NCBI RefSeq assembly: GCF_024622195.1
Contig: NZ_JANKBI010000009.1
Location: 130,371 to 194,370 of the forward strand
Direction of reading: 5' to 3'
DNA length: 64,000 nucleotides
Source of the DNA: Murimonas intestini
Lineage (GTDB): Bacteria > Bacillota > Clostridia > Lachnospirales > Lachnospiraceae
Shown here: one piece after another, positions 49,779 to 57,390 of the stretch
How positions within the stretch are numbered: position 1 is the stretch's first letter
How the letters are laid out: each line of letters starts with the position of its first letter
Translations under genes and position numbers: made by a program
The notes under the pieces: model-generated
Database searches by the model: none
The model's input: only the letters and a program-made list of their open reading frames with translations
What the model was told of the DNA's origin: nothing

Positions 49779-52700
49779 CTACTGTTTCCTGCGTTTTCTT
49801 TCCCGTTTCTTCTGCAGTCTCCTCCACAAAATAAAGCAGATGCCTGCTAAGGATATACTAAGCAGAAATATCATTTTTAATGCCTGGCCTGCTGCAGAAT
49901 CATTTGTCTTTACAGGTGATGATATAGTTCCTCCTGTTTTTGGCGGCGTTCCGGGCGGCATTTCTGTCTCCTTCTTTTCCGTCTCCTTCTCGCTCTCTGC
50001 TGCGGGGGGATCTGTCTCTGATTCTGTTGACTGCACCTTTGTCTCTGTCTCCTGCGGCTCCGGCCTTGTCTGCGGCTCTGTGAGGGGCTGAGTCTCCGGT
50101 TCTGTCTCTGGCCCGGGTTCTGTCTCCGGCTTGGGTTCTGTCTCTTGTTCTGTTGTCTGTCTGGTTTCCTGTTCCGTCTCCGGCTCTTGTTCGGATTCCA
50201 TTTCAGTTTCCGGCTCTGGCTCTGTCACTGGCTCTGTTATAGGTTCCGTCTCCTGCTCTGTTTCTGTTGCCGGTTCCGTTTCCGTCTCCGTCGCTGTCTC
50301 AGTTTCAGGCTCTGTCTCTGGTTCCGTTTCAGGTATATCCAGATTTATTTTGTCATTATCCCAGTCGTCCTCATCCTCGGGAACCTGCTTTTCCACCCCG
50401 TGATCATCATATTTTCCAAATACTCTGGAAAGGTTGTCAAGCTCCTGCCGTTTATCTGTCTCATCCTTCAGCCTGAAGACAAAGTGGACCTCCACACTGT
50501 CCCCCGGCTCCAGCCTGTCTATTGATATTTTATTTTTTTCCACATGTCTTACCACAACCTTGTCTCCTCCTTTTGTATATAAAACCTGTCCTTTTCTGAC
50601 TGCAAATCCGGCACTCTCCTCCTCTATATAAGGAAGTAGCTCATCACTTGGCTCATCTTCTATTTCCAGGTCTGATACACTGATATTTCCTGAATTCGTA
50701 ATTGTAATTGTATAATTCACAGTCTCCGCACCCTGATATGTTCCGGCCTCTTTATTCCCCTCATATCTTCCATCCTTCAGACTGGCTCCCTCTGTCCTGT
50801 CAGCAAGCTTGGCAATTTTTACGCGGGCATCTATCTCCTCATTTTGAATCTGTACGTTACTCTGGGTCACTTCCATCTCCTGTCCGGTATACTCCAGCTT
50901 CACCTCATGGGGGTCATCACAGGGCAGATAGCCTTCCGCAGACTGCGTCTCCACAATTTCATATGTGCCCAGATACAGTTCTTTTCCAAAAGCACGTCCT
51001 TTCTCATCTGTAATCATGGTATCTGCCAAAATCCCTTTGGAAAGTCTCAGTGTTCCGTCCGGCGTAAAGATATCCTCTGCTGCATAGATGTTAAATGTCA
51101 CTCCTTCGATGGGAAAACCTGTATTTTTCCCTGTCTTGTTTATCACTATCCGTCCCTTTGCCGGCATATCAAAGAAAGCAACGGTGATGGGCTTCTCATA
51201 CAGCCCTCCTTCTTCAACAAGAAATGATATTTCCTCTCCGTTCAGCAGATATCCTTCTGGTGCATTGATCTCTGCCAGAGTATATTTTCCGGCCGTCAGT
51301 TTTTCAGGAAGGAGTACCTGGCCGTTCTCATCCGTCACAAATGTATCCAGAACCTGTTCATTAGGATAATGCAGCTTCATTACAACCTGCTTTCCTTCGG
51401 AATCAAATATCTTGAATTCCGCCCCTGCAACAGGGATGATCCTTCCAGATTCCATGTCTTTTTTCACAATCTGGACAGCTCCCAGAATTCTTTTATTTTC
51501 AATAACATAAGTATACAGCCTGTTCTCTTCCTCCACTTTTACCTTAAAAGGTTCAATGGCCTTAAAGCCCTCAGGTGTATTCATCTCTTCTATAAGATAT
51601 GTGTCATAAACCAGGGCACCCTTTCCATCTGTTCCCTTCGTCTCTGCTTTTCCCCACTTGTCTGTCCTGATCGTCACTGATCTGCCTGTAGACTGGGAAG
51701 TGATTTTAAATTCTATGCCTTCCAGAGGCTTCTGTATCTCCTGCTCCTGATCCTGTGCCTCCCCGAATTTATAGATCAGAATATCACCTCTTATTATCTG
51801 TTCAGCTACACCCAGATCTGCATAAAACACCCTCTCACTCTGATTCTGCTCTTTCAGCTGTACTGTATATGCATGTCCGTCTACAAGAAAGCCTTCCGAT
51901 GCTGTTTTTTCTATCACGTAATAGTCTCCCAGCTCAAGTTCCTCTGAACTGCCGCGTCCTACTTTATCCGTTATGATTTTTCCTGCATAGGATGCAGAAC
52001 CTTCATGATCGCCCGCCGTGTAGCTGTCTTTTTTATATATTTGATAAATTGCCCCTTCTAAAGAAGCCTGTCCCTGAGCAGCGCCATCAGATTCACCATC
52101 CTTTTTCTGTAAACGGATAATTCCTTTCTGCCTGACGTTCTCCACTTTATAGGAAAATGTCTGGGTGACAGTATTTCCCGTGACAGAAATAGTAAATTCC
52201 TGATTCCATCCCCCATTTACATACCCCTTGGGAGCCTTTGTCTCTACTGCTTTAAATCTGCCTTCGTTAGACGCAGTCCATCTCATCCCCAGCTTTTTAT
52301 ATCTCTTAGCAGCGGCGTCATATTCAAGGAGTCCATATTTCTCATAAGAGTTTTTTTCTTTATTCCATTCGTATAAGGTAAACTCCGCTCCAGTCAAATC
52401 TGTTCCGTCCTCACTGTCTGTTTTTTCTATGACAATGCTGCCCTTATACACTTCATTTTTTACATTGTAGGAAAATTTCTGGGAAGATGTTCCCGATGAC
52501 AGATCCAGAGAAAATTCTGCAGCCCAGCTGCTTTTTACGTATCCTTTTGGAGGGCTGGTCTCTTCAACTTTAAATTTACCCTCATTTGAACTTTTATAAA
52601 GAATTCCTTCTTTTTTATAATACCCACTGTCCCGATCATACTCCAGGCTTCCCAGAGCATCATATCTGCCAAAGCTGCTGTTCCATTCATACACAGTAAA

Positions 52701-55136
52701 TACAGCCCCCTGAAGCAGCCCGCCTGTCTCACTGTCTTTTTTCGATATATAAATGCTTCCCTCATATATATCATTCTTCACCTCATATGAAAAATCCTGG
52801 GAGGCATTTTCTGATGACAGATCCAGGAAGAATTCTGCAGACCATCGATCATTCTTATACCCCCTGGGAGCACCTGTCTCTTCTACTTTAAACCGTCCTC
52901 CGTTAGACGCCTTATAGTGTATCCCTTCTGCTGTATATACTTTCTTTTCTCCGTCATACAGGAGTGTTCCAATTTCTGCAAATTTTCCCTGTCCGTTATT
53001 CCACTCCGATAGTGTAAATACAGCCCCTTCAAGACTTCCCCCTGTCCTGCTGTCCTTTTTTGATATTATCAGATTCCCTTTGTAGTGCTGATTTGTCACA
53101 TTAAAGCTTACAAATCCCTCAACACTGTCTGAAAGATTAAATTCCTGGCTCCAATGCTCATTTAGATAGCCTCTTCCGGATTTAGACTCCTCCACCTTAA
53201 ATCTGCCCGCATTATCCGCAGTACCGGTAAGTGTATCCGAAATATATTTTCCGCTCTGGTTTATGTATGATAAAACACTGTGCTGCTTCCATTCCTGCCT
53301 GGAATTGCTCCATTCATACAAGATGAATTCAGCATCTGAAATACCTCCCCCTGTATCTCTGTCAGTTTTATTTACCTGGACCCTGCCTGATAAAACAGGA
53401 ATATCTGCTCCTGCATTACCAATTACCTGCGCCCCGCCATAACTGGCTTCCAGAAATGTTACCCGCTGAAATCCTTCAACAGGCGGATCATACACCCAGT
53501 TACTGTAATAAACTGCCTGCTTTCCGCTAACCTGCACATTTATGGTGCATCCTCCGCTCGCTGCCTCCCGGAGATATGCATCTTTGGGCATAAATAAGTA
53601 AAATGCAGCAGCATTTGAATCTGCCCCTACCTGCAGGCTGTCATTGGCAGCCTTGACGATACTTGCCCCATGTGATTCTCCTGCAAATTCTATATTCACA
53701 CTGCTGACATTTCTTGCTTCACCTGTAGTTGGGATATACAGCTGCTTTGTACGGTAGCCTTCTGTTCCATTTTCCACACAGGGCGTCCACTCCCCCTGTG
53801 TCTCCGGATTTATGCTGTAGCTAAGTCCTGACGGCTTAAATTCTCTCATTTCCGCACTGTCAAATTCCGAATAATTTGAGTCCTTCCGGGCCGCAGTAAC
53901 CATACGTTCAATTGCAGTATACATGCCTCCTTCTGCCTTCTCCTTTATTTCCTCCAGTGTGTATTCTCCGTTGAAAATATGGATAGCATAGCTGGTAGCC
54001 ACATAATCTGCCTTCCATCCAAGACCTGTGCGGTAAGCCGGCCATGCCGCCTCCTCTCCCCAATAACGCACACCGTAAGCTGTACAATAAACGATCTCTT
54101 TTCTCATTCTCCCGGCAGTATCCCAGGATATCTCTCCGTTGGGTGTGGGCAAGGTATCATCCAGACAGTAAACCATCCGCCACTTTCCCGTTCCGCTGTC
54201 AGGATCGCTCTCATCGCTTTTAATATATTTCAGGTGCTGTTTCAGACCGCTGCTGCTATAATCTCCTCCATCCAGCACCACTATGCTGCCGTTTGACCTC
54301 ATAAGACTGCGCTTTGTGTATGAACCTCCGGGAATTACCTCCTCTTTTCCAAGTCCGCCTCCAATGACTTTTACTTCATCACTTGTCTCAGGCTCCGTTT
54401 CTTCCATATTCTGATCCGGCTTCTCATCGGCCTGAGGATCTGCTTCTGTCTGGCTGTCTTCAGTAATATTCTCTTCTTCCTGCTCTGGCTGATCCTGCAC
54501 AGCTGATTCTGGCTGAGGCTGATTTTCTGCTCCCGGCTGGGTTTGTGTCTCTGGCTCTGGCCGGGGCTGGCCTTCTGTGTCTTCCTGGGGCTGATTTTCT
54601 TGTTCCGGCCGGGGATGGTCTGCTTGCTCCTGTTGGAGCTGGCCTTCTGTACCTCCCTGGGAATGGTCTTCCTGCTCCGGCTGGGATTGGCCTTCTGTAC
54701 CTCCATGAGGCTGATCTGCCTGCTCCGGCGGGGACTGGCTGACTGTCTCTGTCTGGACTCGGCCTTCTGTACCTCCCTGGGACAGCTTCATCTCCGTCTC
54801 CAGTATTTCTCCTGTCAAAAACAGAATATCCTGCTGCTGCACATTATCTGCCATGGATTCCGCCACTGTCTGCAGTAATTTCCCCGTATGGGACTGCTCA
54901 GCTTCCTTCTGCTGAATATTCTTTGTTGCCGGCTGGATTTTCTTCCTTACGGCAGTATTACTATTATCCCCGGTAAAATTTTCCGCTTGTGAAGCTGCTT
55001 CTTCCGGTGAAATATTCTTCTCCCGGACGGCTGTTATAACAGTATCATCCATCCATGGCGGCAGCCACAGTATGCTGAAAAAAACTGCCATACAAAAAAC
55101 GATCATTAATTTTATCCATTTTTTCTTTTTTTGCAT
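49779..55136 (-). CDS. Cell-wall-anchored adhesin: thioester domain plus eight Cna-B domains
   Basis: The 1785-residue surface protein has several parts in order: a signal peptide (about 1-32); a Gln/Glu/Pro-rich repeat stalk (about 90-250); a thioester-domain-like region whose Cys is in VYCLDDTLPTPNG; at least eight Cna-B/SpaA domains (about 590-1450) that start with phrases such as GNLIISKKDSRTGG and GSIYISKKDSETGG; a DUF11-like domain (NYTITITNSGNISVSDLEI); a long Glu/Thr/Pro stalk; and a C-terminal PPKTG sorting signal with helix and basic tail. Cna-B domains often hold isopeptide bonds. The thioester can bind host protein covalently. No sortase gene is nearby. The first four Cna-B domains are very similar, a recent duplication. 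Confidence 0.87.
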   Translation of the reverse strand: MQKKKKWIKLMIVFCMAVFFSILWLPPWMDDTVITAVREKNISPEEAASQAENFTGDNSNTAVRKKIQPATKNIQQKEAEQSHTGKLLQTVAESMADNVQQQDILFLTGEILETEMKLSQGGTEGRVQTETVSQSPPEQADQPHGGTEGQSQPEQEDHSQGGTEGQLQQEQADHPRPEQENQPQEDTEGQPRPEPETQTQPGAENQPQPESAVQDQPEQEEENITEDSQTEADPQADEKPDQNMEETEPETSDEVKVIGGGLGKEEVIPGGSYTKRSLMRSNGSIVVLDGGDYSSSGLKQHLKYIKSDESDPDSGTGKWRMVYCLDDTLPTPNGEISWDTAGRMRKEIVYCTAYGVRYWGEEAAWPAYRTGLGWKADYVATSYAIHIFNGEYTLEEIKEKAEGGMYTAIERMVTAARKDSNYSEFDSAEMREFKPSGLSYSINPETQGEWTPCVENGTEGYRTKQLYIPTTGEARNVSSVNIEFAGESHGASIVKAANDSLQVGADSNAAAFYLFMPKDAYLREAASGGCTINVQVSGKQAVYYSNWVYDPPVEGFQRVTFLEASYGGAQVIGNAGADIPVLSGRVQVNKTDRDTGGGISDAEFILYEWSNSRQEWKQHSVLSYINQSGKYISDTLTGTADNAGRFKVEESKSGRGYLNEHWSQEFNLSDSVEGFVSFNVTNQHYKGNLIISKKDSRTGGSLEGAVFTLSEWNNGQGKFAEIGTLLYDGEKKVYTAEGIHYKASNGGRFKVEETGAPRGYKNDRWSAEFFLDLSSENASQDFSYEVKNDIYEGSIYISKKDSETGGLLQGAVFTVYEWNSSFGRYDALGSLEYDRDSGYYKKEGILYKSSNEGKFKVEETSPPKGYVKSSWAAEFSLDLSSGTSSQKFSYNVKNEVYKGSIVIEKTDSEDGTDLTGAEFTLYEWNKEKNSYEKYGLLEYDAAAKRYKKLGMRWTASNEGRFKAVETKAPKGYVNGGWNQEFTISVTGNTVTQTFSYKVENVRQKGIIRLQKKDGESDGAAQGQASLEGAIYQIYKKDSYTAGDHEGSASYAGKIITDKVGRGSSEELELGDYYVIEKTASEGFLVDGHAYTVQLKEQNQSERVFYADLGVAEQIIRGDILIYKFGEAQDQEQEIQKPLEGIEFKITSQSTGRSVTIRTDKWGKAETKGTDGKGALVYDTYLIEEMNTPEGFKAIEPFKVKVEEENRLYTYVIENKRILGAVQIVKKDMESGRIIPVAGAEFKIFDSEGKQVVMKLHYPNEQVLDTFVTDENGQVLLPEKLTAGKYTLAEINAPEGYLLNGEEISFLVEEGGLYEKPITVAFFDMPAKGRIVINKTGKNTGFPIEGVTFNIYAAEDIFTPDGTLRLSKGILADTMITDEKGRAFGKELYLGTYEIVETQSAEGYLPCDDPHEVKLEYTGQEMEVTQSNVQIQNEEIDARVKIAKLADRTEGASLKDGRYEGNKEAGTYQGAETVNYTITITNSGNISVSDLEIEDEPSDELLPYIEEESAGFAVRKGQVLYTKGGDKVVVRHVEKNKISIDRLEPGDSVEVHFVFRLKDETDKRQELDNLSRVFGKYDDHGVEKQVPEDEDDWDNDKINLDIPETEPETEPETETATETETEPATETEQETEPITEPVTEPEPETEMESEQEPETEQETRQTTEQETEPKPETEPGPETEPETQPLTEPQTRPEPQETETKVQSTESETDPPAAESEKETEKKETEMPPGTPPKTGGTISSPVKTNDSAAGQALKMIFLLSISLAGICFILWRRLQKKRERKRRKQ

Positions 55137-55303
55137 AATGACTCCTTCAATTTGTTATTATTTAATGGCGGGAACAGGCTACTTATCATATCTTACCGTC
55201 TAAGCGATAATTTCGGGTACAAAAATAAGACGTCCCGCCTGGCACTTGACATATTCTTCTATGTAGTTGGTTTCATTTTATTGGAAAATTTAGATTTCAG
55301 ATA

Positions 55304-55315
55304 TGTGACGTCACA
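55304..55315. promoter_or_regulatory. Perfect palindrome TGTGACGTCACA, possible operator
   Basis: A 12-bp perfect palindrome (CRP/FNR-like half sites TGTGA..TCACA) lies about 170 bases upstream of the adhesin and 270 upstream of the AraC gene. A partial third half site, TCACACA, follows. A regulator is not identified. Confidence 0.4.
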
Positions 55316-55445
55316 TCACACATAGAATTAAGATGTACACATATATATTATCACCATGTACTTATAAATGCAAGATTTTTTTATAAATATTATATCTGAC
55401 AAAAACTAATAATATTTCGGATAAAAGACCAAATATTGGGAGAGG

Positions 55446-55474
55446 TTGTACAATGCTTCTTGTTGCTCTATAAT
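55446..55474 (+). promoter_or_regulatory. Promoter of the AraC-family gene
   Basis: TTGTAC (55446-55451) and TATAAT (55469-55474) are 17 bp apart. Confidence 0.65.
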
Positions 55475-55586
55475 AAAATGTGCAGGTTATTATTCTGGTC
55501 TTTCATCTCTCTTTTTTGTGCATAAAAAGAGAGGTGGATAATGAGAATATAAGTTAAGATAAAATACATCACAAGGAGCAGATAAA

Positions 55587-56453
55587 ATGGAATGGATAGA
55601 ACGTCTTAATAAAGCAATAAATTATATCGAGGAACATATTACTGAGGAAATTGATTATGAACAGCTGGCAAAGGTGGCCTGCTGCTCTTCTTATCATTTT
55701 CAGCGCATGTTTGCATACATGGCAAATGTCCCTCTTTCAGAGTATATACGCCGCAGGCGTATGTCCCTGGCCGCAGTTGACTTACAGGCCGCAGATGACA
55801 AAGTCATAGATATTGCCCTTAAATATGGGTATTCATCCCCCACAGCCTTCAACCGCGCTTTTCAGAGTGTACATGGGATAGCTCCCTCACTTGTAAAGAA
55901 AGGCGGTGTATCCATGAAGTCTTATCCACCCCTCAGTTTTAAAATCACAATAAAAGGAGTGGAAGAATTGAATTACAGAATTGAAAAAAAAGAAGCATTT
56001 CGTATTGTGGGCGTCAGCCAGCCGCTTGAACAGGACATTGAAAAAAATTTTGCTGTAGTACCTCAGATGTGGCAAAAAGCCGCTGTTGATGGCACAATCC
56101 CCCTGCTTGTCCAGATGATGGACAGCCAGCCTATGGGAATTCTGGGAGTCAGCGCCTGCGATGATTTGGAACAGTGGAGATATTATCTAGCTGCTTCAAG
56201 TACAAAACCCGTTTCTGACAATCTGGAAGAGTATGTAGTCCCTGCCTTCACATGGGCCATTTTTCCAGGGAGCGGCGTCTGCCCTCAGGCAATTCAGGAG
56301 CTGGAGCAGCGTATCGTCACAGAGTGGCTTCCCGCCTCAGGTTATGAATATGCTAACGGGCCTGATATTGAAGTCTATCTGACTCCAGATCCCGGCAACG
56401 CACAATTTGAAGTCTGGATACCAGTAACAAAAAAATCTGATTCAGCGCAGTAA
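55587..56453 (+). CDS. AraC regulator with C-terminal GyrI-like effector domain
   Basis: The 288-residue protein has an N-terminal AraC-type double helix-turn-helix (about 8-105, CCSSYHFQRMFAYMANVPLS, then EYIRRRRM and ALKYGYSSPTAFNRAFQSVHG). A SOUL/GyrI-like domain follows from about 125 (RIEKKEAFRIVGVSQPL to IEVYLTPD), as in Rob and SbmC-linked regulators that bind small molecules. It is divergent from the adhesin and may control that or the small gene after it. Confidence 0.88.
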   Translation: MEWIERLNKAINYIEEHITEEIDYEQLAKVACCSSYHFQRMFAYMANVPLSEYIRRRRMSLAAVDLQAADDKVIDIALKYGYSSPTAFNRAFQSVHGIAPSLVKKGGVSMKSYPPLSFKITIKGVEELNYRIEKKEAFRIVGVSQPLEQDIEKNFAVVPQMWQKAAVDGTIPLLVQMMDSQPMGILGVSACDDLEQWRYYLAASSTKPVSDNLEEYVVPAFTWAIFPGSGVCPQAIQELEQRIVTEWLPASGYEYANGPDIEVYLTPDPGNAQFEVWIPVTKKSDSAQ

Positions 56454-56504
56454 TATGGCAGGGCAGCAAGCCTGCAGGCCTGCTGCGCATTATGAGGAAA
56501 AATG

Positions 56505-56987
56505 ATGAGTGAACACAAGTTTAATGAATTTCTGGAAAGTATTGATGAAGAAAGCAGACTTTTTGCCTCTGAAATCAATGTATATCTCTTAAAAAGTGGC
56601 TGCATCTGCGATATAAAAGAGGCTAAAAGCGGTTATACTGTCTCCTATATTCTCAAAGATCCGAAAAAGACTCTTGCTACTTTTATATGCCGAAAAACCG
56701 GGGTGAAACTGCGGATATATCCGCGTTTTCTTGCCCAGTATTCTGATTTTCTGGATACACTCCCAGATAAGATGAAATCCGGTATTGCAAAATCATCTGT
56801 ATGCAAACGTTTAATCAATCCTGATGACTGCAACCCAAAATGTGTCAAAGGATATGATTTTTATTTGGACGGCCAACATTATCAAAAATGCAGATACTCA
56901 GCATTTACACTTCCGCTGACGCCGCTGAATATTCCATACATTAAAGCATTCCTTGAAAAAGACTTGAATTGCCAGATTATTATTTAA
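56505..56987 (+). CDS. Hypothetical cysteine-containing protein
   Basis: ATG 56505 is 7 bases after GAGG; ATG 56502 is possible. The 160-residue protein starts SEHKFNEFLESIDEESRLFA and contains SGCICDIKEAKSGYTVSYIL, CKRLINPDDCNPKCVKGYDF and an ending KCRYSAFTLPLTPLNIPYI. Six or seven Cys suggest a metal or redox site. I do not recognise the family by name. It follows the AraC gene by 51 bases and is probably co-transcribed. Confidence 0.65.
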   Translation: MSEHKFNEFLESIDEESRLFASEINVYLLKSGCICDIKEAKSGYTVSYILKDPKKTLATFICRKTGVKLRIYPRFLAQYSDFLDTLPDKMKSGIAKSSVCKRLINPDDCNPKCVKGYDFYLDGQHYQKCRYSAFTLPLTPLNIPYIKAFLEKDLNCQIII

Positions 56988-57010
56988 ATCTAAATATTTT
57001 ATTCTGGGTA

Positions 57011-57039
57011 TTGACTTTTTCCTTCCGAAGTTTTATAAT
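57011..57039 (+). promoter_or_regulatory. Strong promoter of the 27-residue peptide gene
   Basis: TTGACT (57011-57016) and TATAAT (57034-57039) are 17 bp apart. Confidence 0.75.
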
Positions 57040-57096
57040 AACACTATAAAAATTAATCAAGATAATTGATTAGTACTTTGGAAGGAGGTGTGCGTA

Positions 57097-57180
57097 ATGG
57101 GAAAAAATAGGTTAAATATTCCTTTAAATTGCGTAGCTTTCGAACCGTTCAGAAATGTTTGTGGTCCAGGCGACTTTTAA
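57097..57180 (+). CDS. Solitary 27-residue peptide gene
   Basis: An ideal ribosome site AAGGAGGTG lies 8 bases before ATG 57097. The product is MGKNRLNIPLNCVAFEPFRN followed by VCGPGDF. It has a promoter with near-consensus boxes, and a strong terminator starts at its stop codon, giving an mRNA of about 160 nt. Two Cys (12 and 22) and a CGPGDF end look like a ribosomally made, possibly modified or secreted peptide, but no leader, maturase or exporter is adjacent. The nearest genes are a Cys-rich hypothetical and a cell-wall-binding protein. I do not recognise the family. Confidence 0.65.
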   Translation: MGKNRLNIPLNCVAFEPFRNVCGPGDF

Positions 57181-57210
57181 GGCGGGTCTTGTGAGACCCG
57201 CCTTTTTATT
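57179..57210 (+). terminator. Terminator of the peptide gene
   Basis: The hairpin AAGGCGGGTCT-tgtg-AGACCCGCCTT is followed by TTTATT. The stem begins inside the stop codon. Confidence 0.9.
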
Positions 57211-57277
57211 GTGAATAGTAACTTATTTTGCACATATGCAAATGATATTTTAAATCTTATTTAGTTTCATAAAAAAG

Positions 57278-57317
57278 GTAACTGTGCAGTATATATACAG
57301 ACCTGCTCAACAGTTAC
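57278..57317. repeat. Inverted repeat related to the GTAACTGT repeats
   Basis: GTAACTGT and ACAGTTAC, 24 bases apart, match the arms seen at 39228-39254. It lies between the peptide terminator and the terminator of the cell-wall-binding gene. Confidence 0.45.
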
Positions 57318-57330
57318 AGATAAAAATCCG

Positions 57331-57367
57331 AAAAAAGCTGCCGCAGTCTGAGACTTCACGGCAACTT
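57331..57367 (-). terminator. Terminator of the cell-wall-binding protein gene
   Basis: On the minus strand GTTGCCG..CGGCAGC is followed by TTTTTT. Confidence 0.75.
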
Positions 57368-57390
57368 TCTTATGACTAATTAATCCATAA

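Larger units (their letters stand above)
55137..55586. other. Divergent intergenic region of the adhesin and AraC gene
   Basis: It contains the perfect 12-bp palindrome at 55304-55315, the AraC promoter at 55446-55474 and a hairpin CCTCTCTTTTT-type (55506-55535, arms TCTCTCTTTTT/AAAAAGAGAGG). AT-rich bases from 55320 to 55440 show no gene. I found no c-di-GMP riboswitch pattern for the adhesin. Confidence 0.45.

Noticed and set aside
55137..55330. A c-di-GMP riboswitch upstream of the adhesin
   Set aside because: I looked for the conserved class I and II segments on the minus strand and did not find them.
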